This document shows positions 33,799 through 41,612 of a stretch of 64,000 nt of DNA, in pieces. The stretch comes from Intestinicryptomonas porci (GTDB lineage: Bacteria > Verrucomicrobiota > Verrucomicrobiia > Opitutales > Intestinicryptomonadaceae), in assembly GCF_033971905.1 (NCBI RefSeq), contig NZ_JALBUT010000001.1, forward strand, positions 248,001 to 312,000. The letters run 5' to 3'. The position numbers and the translations under genes are program-made. The first letter of the stretch is position 1. Every line of letters begins with the position of its first letter. Under the pieces are notes generated by a model. The model saw only the letters and a list, made by a program, of their open reading frames with translations, had not been told where the DNA came from and searched no databases.

Positions 33799-36357
33799 TT
33801 ATTCTTCGTCCAATTTCGGGGAAGTTTTCGCCGCCTTTTTTTCTGAAGTCTTTTTTGCTTTCGGCGCGCGCTTTTCAAATTCAAACCCGATGTCTCCCCC
33901 TTCTTTCAGAATAAGGTAGGCGGAGAATTTTTTGCCGGTTCTCTTGGATACGAAGTCTTCTATGAGCGGAGTTTTTCCCGTTTCGGCGAGGGCTTGCACT
34001 TCTTCGCGCTTGATTGAGTGCGAAAGCATGTTGCGCCAAATCTTGAAAGAGCATTCCTTTTCTTTGTCGAGCGAATTGGAGCATACATATTGCGAAGTTG
34101 TTTCAAGCATCATGCCGTCTTGGCATTGGCAGTAGCCTAGAGCCGCTTTCGGGCATCTTGAAACAGCTTCAGCCTTTGACAAATCTTCGTTTTTTGAGCC
34201 TGCACCGCTTTCTGTATTGTCGGAATTTGCCGCTCCGAACTGGAATTTTACCTTGAAGTCGTCGTCGAGTCTCAGGAATGCGGAATAGGGCTTGCCCTGC
34301 TTGCTTTTAAAGCCGTCGAGGGGACCTATGATTTTCTTTGCCAAAAGCTCTTCAACTTCCTCTTTCGACATCTTGCGGTTGCCCATTGTCTTGTATATGA
34401 TGAGCTTGTCGTCCTGCGAGCGGTACGCGCGGAAAGTTTCCATCATGTTTTTGCCGTCGGAAGGGGAGACTATGTTTGTTTCTTTCTTTTCGGAATCTTC
34501 TTCCGAGAAAGCTTTTGTGCGTTCTACGATATTCGTTGCCATTTCGGATATACCCGTCATGAAATCTTTTCTGGAAAGTTCGTTTTTTTCTATGAGGCGC
34601 AATTTATATTCCCATTCGCCTGTCATCGCGGGGCTTGTGAGGTCTTCAACCCCGACCGCCTTCAAGAATGAGATTAAGCTTTCAGCTTTGTTTGTCGGTA
34701 CAAGCTCGCGTTTTTGGCGTTCGATGAACTGGTGCATGACGAGGGTGTCTATTATTTGCGCGCGGGTTGCGGGAGTTCCCAGTCCCTTTTCTTTCATTGC
34801 TTCCGCAAGCTCGTCGTCTTCAAGAAGCTTGCCCGCGCCTTCCATTGCGGAAAGCAGGGTGGCTTCGGTGTAGCGGGCGGGAGGTTTTGTAGCCTCTTCT
34901 TTTGTTTGCGCATCTAAAATTTTTGCGTTTTCGCCGTCTTTTAATTCGGGCAGAGTCGCGCTTTCCTCGTCGTCCTGCTTTTCGGGATTTGCCGCGCCTT
35001 TTTCGTAAACTTCAAGCCAGCCCTGAAATTTCAAAATCTTGCCTTCGGTCTTGAAATAATGCCCCGCGGCGACTGACGTCCTTTGTGTGACGTCGAAAAT
35101 TGCGTCGGGGTAGAATGCGGCGATGAACCTGCGCGCAATCATGTCGTAAATCTTCAATTCGTCGGCGTTTAGCTTTGAAGAGTTAACGCCTGTCGGAATG
35201 ATTGCAAAGTGGTCGCTGACCTGGGCGTTGTTAAAAATTCTTTTTGTGGCTTTTTGCACATAGCCTTCTTCTGCCGCTTTTTTGCCGAAAACGCCGTATT
35301 TGCCGTCAAGGCGGTTCAGGGTGTCGATGCAGACTCCGCGATAGTCTTCGGGAAGCGCGCGGGAGTCCGTGCGCGGATAAGTCACCATTTTATGCTTTTC
35401 GTAGAGCGACTGGGTTATGGAAAGCGTGCGTGCGGCGGAGAATGAAAAGCGGTTGTTTGCCTCGCGCTGTAAGGTTGTGAGGTCGTAAAGTTTGGGCGCA
35501 ATTTGTTTTGATTGGGTCTTCTTTTCCGAAACTTCGGCAAACGGGGCGTTTTTTACCTCTTCAAGAATTTTTTTCGCCGCTTCTTCGTCCCAAATCCTGT
35601 CTGCCGCGTCGCCCGAAGCTTTGTCTTTCGCCTTAAAGTCGGGCTTTTGGTAAGTTCCAGAATACTCGCCGTTTTCAATGCCGAATTTTGCCGTTATTTT
35701 CCAATACGGCTTGGGCTTGAAGTTCGCGATTTCGCGCTCTCTTTCGACAATCATGGCAAGCGTGGGCGTCTGAACCCTTCCGACGCTTGCGACCGCCTTT
35801 TGGCGCGCCCCGAACATTCGGGAAGTGATTGCGCGCGTGCCATTTATTCCGACAATCCAGTCGGATTCGCTGCGGCACCGCGCGGCGTCTTGAAGCGACA
35901 CCATTTCTTCCTGACTGCGAAGAGAGGCGAACGCCTGCCTTATCGATTCGGGCGTCATGCTCGACATCCAGAGCCTTTGGCGCGGAAGCTTGCATTTTGC
36001 CGCCTCGTAAATGTAAGTAAAGATGAGTTCGCCCTCTCTGCCCGCGTCGCAGGCGTTTATGATGCCGTCCAAGTCTTTGCGCCCCATGAGCTTTTTGAGT
36101 TCGGCGAATTTTTTCTTCGTCTTTTCAATGGGCTTAGGGGTGAACTTTTCAGGCAGTATCGGAAGGTTTGCGAGAGACCAGCGGGCGTACTTCTTGTCGA
36201 TATCGGCAGGCATTGGCAATTCTATCAAATGCCCGAGCGCAGACGATATTACGAACTCTTCGTTTTCGTAATAGTCGCCATTTTTTTTCGCCTTTCCGAG
36301 CGTGCGGGCAATATCCGCCGCAACGCTCGGCTTTTCCGCTATGACAAGCTTCTTCAT
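33799..36357 (-). CDS. topB: DNA topoisomerase III
   Basis: 852 residues, longer than E. coli TopB (about 650). The Toprim domain opens LVIAEKPSVAADIARTLG and contains the DxD-like CDAGREGELIF. The catalytic tyrosine is in MVTYPRTDSRAL near residue 325. The extra C-terminus holds two degenerate topoisomerase zinc-ribbon-like repeats (CPKAALGYCQC, then VCSNSLDKEKECSF) and a charged tail. It decatenates replication intermediates. The gene follows the aminotransferase by 15 nt. Confidence 0.92.
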   Translation of the reverse strand: MKKLVIAEKPSVAADIARTLGKAKKNGDYYENEEFVISSALGHLIELPMPADIDKKYARWSLANLPILPEKFTPKPIEKTKKKFAELKKLMGRKDLDGIINACDAGREGELIFTYIYEAAKCKLPRQRLWMSSMTPESIRQAFASLRSQEEMVSLQDAARCRSESDWIVGINGTRAITSRMFGARQKAVASVGRVQTPTLAMIVEREREIANFKPKPYWKITAKFGIENGEYSGTYQKPDFKAKDKASGDAADRIWDEEAAKKILEEVKNAPFAEVSEKKTQSKQIAPKLYDLTTLQREANNRFSFSAARTLSITQSLYEKHKMVTYPRTDSRALPEDYRGVCIDTLNRLDGKYGVFGKKAAEEGYVQKATKRIFNNAQVSDHFAIIPTGVNSSKLNADELKIYDMIARRFIAAFYPDAIFDVTQRTSVAAGHYFKTEGKILKFQGWLEVYEKGAANPEKQDDEESATLPELKDGENAKILDAQTKEEATKPPARYTEATLLSAMEGAGKLLEDDELAEAMKEKGLGTPATRAQIIDTLVMHQFIERQKRELVPTNKAESLISFLKAVGVEDLTSPAMTGEWEYKLRLIEKNELSRKDFMTGISEMATNIVERTKAFSEEDSEKKETNIVSPSDGKNMMETFRAYRSQDDKLIIYKTMGNRKMSKEEVEELLAKKIIGPLDGFKSKQGKPYSAFLRLDDDFKVKFQFGAANSDNTESGAGSKNEDLSKAEAVSRCPKAALGYCQCQDGMMLETTSQYVCSNSLDKEKECSFKIWRNMLSHSIKREEVQALAETGKTPLIEDFVSKRTGKKFSAYLILKEGGDIGFEFEKRAPKAKKTSEKKAAKTSPKLDEE

Positions 36358-36372
36358 CTTTGTAAAAAGGGC

Positions 36373-37455
36373 TTATTTCTTGATAAATTCGGGAAGAATT
36401 GTATCGAGATTGCCCAGGAGTTCGCGCATTGTTTCGGGCGTTTCGTCGCCCATGTTTGAAATGCGGAAAGTCTTGCCCTTGATTTTGCCGTAGCCGCAGT
36501 TGAACATCATGTTGAAGCGTTTTTTAAGCTCTTCGTTGACCGCGGCTATGTCGATATCGAGATTGTTCTTGAAGCAGTTCAAGGTTATTGAGCCGTACTT
36601 TTCTTCGGGGAACAATTCAAAGCCGTATCCGTAGCCCCATTCGCGGACAATCTTGTTGTTTTCCAAATGGCGGGCATAGCGTTTTTCAAGACCTTCGTTC
36701 TTGATGTCTTCAAGCTTGCTTTCGAGGGCGTAAATCAAAGAGATTACGGGAGTTGACGGAGTCTGGTTCTTTTCCCAGAATTTTTGGAATTCCAAAAAGT
36801 CGAAATAGTAGCCTCTGCCTTCGGTTTTCTTTGCCCTTTCCATGGCTTTTTGCGAAACGGAGAGGAACGCCAAGCCCGGGGGGATTGCCATCGCCTTCTG
36901 GCAGCCTGCCATCATTACGTCGATGCCGAGTTCGTCTTTTTTTATCGGCATGCCCGAAAAAGAGCTTACCGTGTCGATAATGGAGACAACGTCGGGGAAT
37001 TCGCGGATTACTTCCATGAGAGCCTTGATGTCGCTCATCGTGCCTGTGGAAGTTTCGTTGTGTATGATGGTTATGGCGTCGAATTTGCCTGTTGAAAGGG
37101 CTTTTCTGACCGCTTCGGGATCAACGGGCTTGCCCCAGTCGAACTGCAGCATTTCGGCGTTCAACCCGCAGCGTTTCGACACGTCGTACCACTTGTCGGA
37201 AAACGCACCGTTGCCGCAGTTTAGAACTCCCTTTTGAACGACATTGCGCAAAGAGCCTTCCATAACGCCCCAAGAGCTTGATGTGCTCAAATAGACGGGG
37301 TCTTTTGTGTAAAACAAGTTCTGCAAGTCGGGCATAATTCTGCCGACCAATGCGGAAAAATCCTTGCTGCGGTGGCCGACAATGGCTTGCGACATTGCCT
37401 TGTATGTTTTTTCCGACACTTCAATCGGACCTGGTATGAATAGTTTGTAAGCCAT
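36373..37455 (-). CDS. Class V aminotransferase, alanine-glyoxylate/serine-pyruvate type
   Basis: 360 residues. The N-terminus FIPGPIEVSEKTYKAM and HRSKDF are typical of the AGXT/PucG branch. IIDTVSSFSGMPI carries the PLP ring Asp, and the Schiff-base Lys is in AGCQKAMAIPPGLAF. It transfers an amino group between small amino acids and glyoxylate or pyruvate; a role as alternative serine-pathway transaminase is possible. It lies between panD (21 nt upstream) and topB, an unusual pairing. Confidence 0.85.
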   Translation of the reverse strand: MAYKLFIPGPIEVSEKTYKAMSQAIVGHRSKDFSALVGRIMPDLQNLFYTKDPVYLSTSSSWGVMEGSLRNVVQKGVLNCGNGAFSDKWYDVSKRCGLNAEMLQFDWGKPVDPEAVRKALSTGKFDAITIIHNETSTGTMSDIKALMEVIREFPDVVSIIDTVSSFSGMPIKKDELGIDVMMAGCQKAMAIPPGLAFLSVSQKAMERAKKTEGRGYYFDFLEFQKFWEKNQTPSTPVISLIYALESKLEDIKNEGLEKRYARHLENNKIVREWGYGYGFELFPEEKYGSITLNCFKNNLDIDIAAVNEELKKRFNMMFNCGYGKIKGKTFRISNMGDETPETMRELLGNLDTILPEFIKK

Positions 37456-37476
37456 ATCTTTATTTGTTAGGTTAAA

Positions 37477-37848
37477 TTATTGCAGAGCGTTTTGGGATTT
37501 TATTATCTTTGAATTGTGTTCGGCAAGCGTTATTGTGCTTGGAACCCACGCTTTCGCTTCTTCCGGGGTCATCATCGCAAACGACATTAAAACCAAGAGG
37601 TCTCCCTTTTGCCCCATGTGCGCGGCGGCTCCTCTTAGCGATATTGTTTTGGAGCCTGCGGGGGCGGGGATTGCGTAAGTTTCGAATCTCTTGCCGTTTG
37701 TTATGTTGCCTACGAGGATTTTTTCCCCGTACATAAGCCCGACCTTCTTCATAAGAAGCTCGTCTATGGCAAGAGAGCCTTCATAATCTTTTATGGCGTC
37801 GGTGGTTTCGGCGCGCAAGATTTTCGATTTTAAAATCTGAACCAACAT
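37477..37848 (-). CDS. panD: Aspartate 1-decarboxylase
   Basis: 123 residues. The self-cleavage site is the Gly-Ser of YEGSLAID at 24-25; cleavage creates the pyruvoyl group. RFETYAIPA, SLRGAAAHMGQKGDLLVLMSF and MMTPEEAKAW match the family. It makes beta-alanine for pantothenate and CoA. It heads a short run with the aminotransferase and topB, and no panB or panC is nearby. Confidence 0.93.
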   Translation of the reverse strand: MLVQILKSKILRAETTDAIKDYEGSLAIDELLMKKVGLMYGEKILVGNITNGKRFETYAIPAPAGSKTISLRGAAAHMGQKGDLLVLMSFAMMTPEEAKAWVPSTITLAEHNSKIIKSQNALQ

Positions 37849-37973
37849 TTTTAGGCGATGATTGACAATAAATAAAGCAATCTACTCAATACTTATAAAA
37901 TACATAGTCAAGAACTAAAAAAAACTTTAATTCGGGGCGGGGCGGCGGCTTGGTTTTTGCAGGAGTTAAAAAC

Positions 37974-38002
37974 TTGACTTTTGCCGTCGTTTGACTTAAT
38001 TT
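37974..38002 (+). promoter_or_regulatory. Candidate promoter of the 38.0-kb membrane protein
   Basis: TTGACT (37974-37979), a 17-bp spacer, then TAATTT (37997-38002), 21 nt before the ATG. A second TTGACT at 37991 lies inside the spacer and cannot serve the same -10. Confidence 0.45.
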
Positions 38003-38023
38003 TTACGGGTTTTTTGCAGTAAA

Positions 38024-38644
38024 ATGAATAATTTATATTTTAAAAATCCCAAATTGTTTGCAATTTCAACCCTGCTCAAAGCGATTACCTGGGCGGGGCT
38101 TTTGGTCGCAATAGCCTATGCTTCTTATGAGATGTTTTATCTGAAAAACGAATTGATTCATGCGGAAAACCATTTCATTGAAAATTTGCAGGTTGCGGTT
38201 TGCGCTTTCGCTTGCGCGGTGTTTTTCGCTGGGGCTTTGCTTAACGGCGAAAAGGCTAAGATGATACCTATGTTTTTTGCGGTTTTGGCTTTTGCGTTCA
38301 TTTTCAGAGAAGTCGATTTCGAGCGTCTTGATGTTCCGGAAATTGTTAAAACTCTGTGTGCGGGCAAGGGCAGGAACATAATAATGGCAGTCTTGTTTGT
38401 TTCGGTGTTTACGGGGGCGTTTTTGAAATTCAAATTCTATTTGGGGGCGGCTTTAAAATTTTTGAGGACGAAGGTTTTTGTTTTGGGCGTTTTGGCTGCC
38501 TTGACCTTGCTTGCTTCCGACATTGTTGAAAGATCGTCTTTTGTTCCAAATCACGAGTTTTGGGAAGAGTCGGTTGAGCTTGTAGGCTATACGCTCTTTT
38601 TGATTTCCGCGATAGTTTATCTTCCAAGACCTATCGAAGAGTAG
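38024..38644 (+). CDS. Six-helix membrane protein of unknown function
   Basis: 206 residues, nearly all in about six membrane segments (TWAGLLVAIAYASYEMF, VAVCAFACAVFFAGAL, MFFAVLAFAFIF, IIMAVLFVSVFTGAFL, VLGVLAALTLLAS, GYTLFLISAIVYL). Acidic and polar residues sit at helix edges in a regular way (HAENHFIENLQ, FREVDFERL, HEFWEESVEL), suggesting a metal or ligand site. I do not recognise the family. It is a lone plus-strand gene in a minus-strand region, with its own promoter and a shared terminator. Confidence 0.7.
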   Translation: MNNLYFKNPKLFAISTLLKAITWAGLLVAIAYASYEMFYLKNELIHAENHFIENLQVAVCAFACAVFFAGALLNGEKAKMIPMFFAVLAFAFIFREVDFERLDVPEIVKTLCAGKGRNIIMAVLFVSVFTGAFLKFKFYLGAALKFLRTKVFVLGVLAALTLLASDIVERSSFVPNHEFWEESVELVGYTLFLISAIVYLPRPIEE

Positions 38645-38779
38645 TTTATATCAAAACAATTTGTCTTAATGGAAATTGCGGGGCTGTTTCAGTTCCGCAT
38701 TTTTTTTGCAAGTTATCGGCGGCAGTCTTATTTTTTTGTCTTTTAAATTCGGCAATTTGTATTTTCTGTTTTTGCGAGA

Positions 38780-38816
38780 GTAAAAAAAACTTCGCCTTTT
38801 CAGGCGAAGTTTTTTG
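38780..38816. terminator. Bidirectional terminator between the membrane protein and tkt
   Basis: A 10-bp stem (38788-38797 with 38802-38811; AACTTCGCCT/AGGCGAAGTT) has a run of A before it and T after it, so it can end both convergent genes. It lies 25 nt past the tkt stop. Confidence 0.85.
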
Positions 38817-38836
38817 TTTTCGTTTTTGTTTACGAT

Positions 38837-40816
38837 TTACTTTGCGACGTTTGCGACGTTTTCGGCAGTCAAGCCGAAGTGCTTGTAAATTTCGCTTCCG
38901 TCTGCCGAGAAACCGAAATCGTCGGTACATACGAATTTCTTTGCGTACTTGCCCCAAGAAAGGCTTACGCCTGCTTCTACCGCCGTCCTGTTTTGGCAGG
39001 AGCTTGGCAATACGCTTTCCTTGTATTCCGCGCTCTGGCGTTCAAAGGCTTCCATGCAGGGCATTGAAACAACGCGCGTGCCGTAGCCGAGAGAATCCGC
39101 CGCTTTGAGCGCAAGCAGAAGCTCTGAGCCTGTCGCGATGATGATTCTTTCGAGAGGCTGGGTTTCCTTGCGTGCGATGTACGCACCCTTCAATACGCCT
39201 TCGCGGCGCGTTTGTACAGGAATTTCGTTAATCATCGGCAAGTCTTGGCGCGACAAGATGAGTGCGGTTGAACCGTTTTGGCGCGAGAATGCGTGGGCGT
39301 ACGCACCTGCCGCTTCTTCGCTGTCGGCGGGTCTTACAACGTCAAGGCGCGGTATGCTGCGCAGAATGCTTACAAGTTCCACGGGCTGGTGTGTCGGGCC
39401 GTCCATGCCAACGCCGATTGAGTCGTGCGTAAATATGTACTGGACAGGCAGATTTGCGAGTGCCGCAACGCGGATTGAGCCCATCATGTAGCCTGCGAAT
39501 GTAAGGAATGTCGCGCAAGACGGCGTGAAGAGCCCATAGTAGCAGATGCCGTTTGTGATTGCGCCCATTGCGTGTTCGCGGATGCCGTAGTAGATGTTTC
39601 TTCCTTGCGGGCATTCGGGCGAGAAGTCGCCGCCTTCCTTGATATAGTTCTTTGTGGAGCCGTAAAGGTCGGCAGAACCCGAAACAATGTTGGGCATTTT
39701 CTTTGCCAATGAATTTAAGATTGTTCCGCCCGAAACGCGGGACGCGCTCTTGTCGGTGTTCGGGAATTCTGGAATGAATGTCAAAAGCTTTTTGGGGTCT
39801 GCAAAGACTTCTTTCTTGTTTAAGCATTCTTCCAATTCCTGCGCCTTTTCAGGATTTGCAAGCTTCCATGACGCGAACGACTTTTCCCATGCCTTGCGTT
39901 TGCGCGCGCGCTTTTTGGCAAGCTTTGCAAAATAGTCGTATGTGGCTTGGCTTACATGGAATTTTTCGGAGGGAAGCCCCAAAGACGCTTTTGCGGCGTC
40001 CGCAAATTTTGCTCCGCCTTCGCCGTGCCCCTTGTTTGTGCCTTGGACTTCGGCAATGCCCTTTGCTATTACGGTCTTAAATATTACGAGCTTTGGCTTG
40101 CCGTTTTCGCGCTTGATTGCCTTTTTGAGGGTTGCTTTCACTGCGTCCAAGTTGTGTCCGTCAGCAGTGAAGACTTCAAAGCCGTACGCCTGGTAGCGTT
40201 TTGCGGTGTCTTCGCTTTGCGATTTGCTTGCGGCGGCGTCCAAAGTGACGTCGTTTGAGTCGTATATCAAAATGAGATTGTCGAGCTTGTAGTGCCCTGC
40301 GATTGCGCTTGCCTCTGAAGAAATGCCTTCCTGGAAGCAGCCGTCGCCCGCCAAGCAGAACACTTTGTGGTCGATGATTTTTTCTGATTCAGTGTTGAAG
40401 CGTCCCTGCGCCATTTTTTCGGAAATAGCCATGCCGACTGCGTTTGCGATGCCCTGTCCGAGCGGGCCGCTTGTCGCTTCAACTCCCGGAGTTTCTCCGA
40501 ATTCGGGGTGCCCCGGCGTTTTTGAACCCATGAGGCGGAAGTTTGCCACGTCTTCAATCGAAAGGTCAAAACCCGACATGTGAAGCCATGAATATAGGAA
40601 CATGCTTCCGTGCCCGCCGCTCAAAACAAATCTGTCGCGATTTAGCCAATTTGTCTTTTTCGGGTCTATGTTTAAAATTTCGCCGAACAGAACCGCGCCT
40701 ATTTCCGCGCATCCCAAAGGCAGTCCCAAGTGCCCTGAATTTCTTGCAGTAATTGCGTCGATGGCAAGCCCTCTTGCTTCGTTTGCCGCATTTTGTAGAA
40801 CTTCTTTATCTGTCAT
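38837..40816 (-). CDS. tkt: Transketolase
   Basis: 659 residues, full length. Thiamine diphosphate motifs: HGSMFLYSWLH, the GDGCFQEG block with its bound-metal ligands, and the catalytic Glu in YGIREHAMGAI. FVLSGGHGS, LGQGIANAVG and the C-terminal regulatory-like domain are normal. It moves two-carbon units between sugar phosphates in the pentose phosphate pathway. Its 5' end faces the probable origin region. Confidence 0.95.
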   Translation of the reverse strand: MTDKEVLQNAANEARGLAIDAITARNSGHLGLPLGCAEIGAVLFGEILNIDPKKTNWLNRDRFVLSGGHGSMFLYSWLHMSGFDLSIEDVANFRLMGSKTPGHPEFGETPGVEATSGPLGQGIANAVGMAISEKMAQGRFNTESEKIIDHKVFCLAGDGCFQEGISSEASAIAGHYKLDNLILIYDSNDVTLDAAASKSQSEDTAKRYQAYGFEVFTADGHNLDAVKATLKKAIKRENGKPKLVIFKTVIAKGIAEVQGTNKGHGEGGAKFADAAKASLGLPSEKFHVSQATYDYFAKLAKKRARKRKAWEKSFASWKLANPEKAQELEECLNKKEVFADPKKLLTFIPEFPNTDKSASRVSGGTILNSLAKKMPNIVSGSADLYGSTKNYIKEGGDFSPECPQGRNIYYGIREHAMGAITNGICYYGLFTPSCATFLTFAGYMMGSIRVAALANLPVQYIFTHDSIGVGMDGPTHQPVELVSILRSIPRLDVVRPADSEEAAGAYAHAFSRQNGSTALILSRQDLPMINEIPVQTRREGVLKGAYIARKETQPLERIIIATGSELLLALKAADSLGYGTRVVSMPCMEAFERQSAEYKESVLPSSCQNRTAVEAGVSLSWGKYAKKFVCTDDFGFSADGSEIYKHFGLTAENVANVAK

Positions 40817-40976
40817 TTTCTTTGATTCCTTTTATATGAATGTAAAATAAACTGATTTATTACAAATATTTTGCTTTTGTTTTCAAGGTTAAAAAAAACA
40901 TAAAACAGGTTTATAGTAAAGTTGCGCAGGGCATTTTTGTTTCCCGTGATGGTCTTGGAAGTCAAAAAGCGGTTTT

Positions 40977-40985
40977 TGTCAATAA
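40977..40985 (-). promoter_or_regulatory. DnaA-box-like nonamer, copy 1
   Basis: TTATTGACA on the minus strand, one base from the E. coli consensus TTATNCACA. It is the first of three identical copies in the origin region. Confidence 0.45.
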
Positions 40986-41030
40986 GTGGCGCGTTTTTTG
41001 GGGAGGGTGGGGGAGCATTTTTTTCATTTC

Positions 41031-41039
41031 TGTGGAAAA
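41031..41039 (-). promoter_or_regulatory. DnaA-box-like nonamer, near-consensus
   Basis: TTTTCCACA on the minus strand, a commonly seen functional variant of the DnaA box, just before the most AT-rich part of the region. Confidence 0.5.
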
Positions 41040-41111
41040 TTTTTTCGATTTTCATAAAAATAAAAAAAATTTTTGAGGGCTTTAATTTTTACAAAAATGA
41101 AGTTTTGGGCT

Positions 41112-41120
41112 TGTCAATAA
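41112..41120 (-). promoter_or_regulatory. DnaA-box-like nonamer, copy 2
   Basis: TTATTGACA again. A palindrome AACAACTGTTGTT lies 6 nt to its right (41127-41139). Confidence 0.45.
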
Positions 41121-41307
41121 CTTTATAACAACTGTTGTTTGGATTTGCAACTAACTGAAAATCAAATACATTTTTATGAAGCTTTTTTTGAAAATACGGA
41201 TTTAAAGCCTTTAACTGTTATGCGGCGATGCCAAACTGCCTAAAATCAAGGAGTACGGGAGCGGCGGCTCCAAAAAAATCTTGGCAAGCATTTTTTTGAA
41301 AAAATTT

Positions 41308-41346
41308 TTGACAAGGGCATTGTCAATAACTTGTTGAAAAGTTATT
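41308..41346. repeat. Nested inverted repeats around DnaA-box copy 3
   Basis: TTGACAA (41308-41314) mirrors TTGTCAA (41320-41326), and AATAACTT (41325-41332) mirrors AAGTTATT (41339-41346). The two repeats overlap on the third nonamer. Confidence 0.5.
41321..41329 (-). promoter_or_regulatory. DnaA-box-like nonamer, copy 3
   Basis: TTATTGACA on the minus strand, shared by both inverted repeats at 41308-41346. Confidence 0.45.
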
Positions 41347-41612
41347 CTTGAAAAAATTTTTTAATTGTAAAATAGTCCTTGTCATTGAGGCGCGGAAAAA
41401 CTTTAAACCGAACTTGTTTGATTTTACAAAAACGCTTCTTTTGATTTTTACAACTTGTTTAACCCTGAATTCGCCCGCTCTTGGCTTCCGCAGTTCCAAA
41501 AAGCGCATTTTTTGCATAAGGAATTGAAAATAATGATCTTGCAAAATAGCCTTTCTTTCGCGGATTTTGCCCGATAATTTGGGCGGCGGACGGATAAATC
41601 TCCAATTTTCAT

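Larger units (their letters stand above)
40851..41612. other. Probable chromosomal replication origin (oriC)
   Basis: A gene-free, AT-rich stretch of about 760 bp between divergent tkt and dnaA. It contains three copies of TTATTGACA (minus strand), one TTTTCCACA nonamer, long A/T runs (41041-41100) and several inverted repeats. Gene strand bias reverses here: mostly minus to the left, mostly plus to the right, as expected on both sides of an origin. Location next to dnaA is the commonest bacterial arrangement. Confidence 0.7.

Noticed and set aside
38646..38957. 103-codon minus-strand frame downstream of tkt
   Set aside because: Its translation is Arg/Lys/Gln-rich with no family resemblance, and it spans the bidirectional terminator and overlaps the tkt 3' end.
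41258..41271. GGAGC/GCTCC hairpin followed by A7 in the origin region
   Set aside because: On neither strand does a T-tract follow the stem in the direction of transcription, so it is not a terminator; the stem is only 5 bp.
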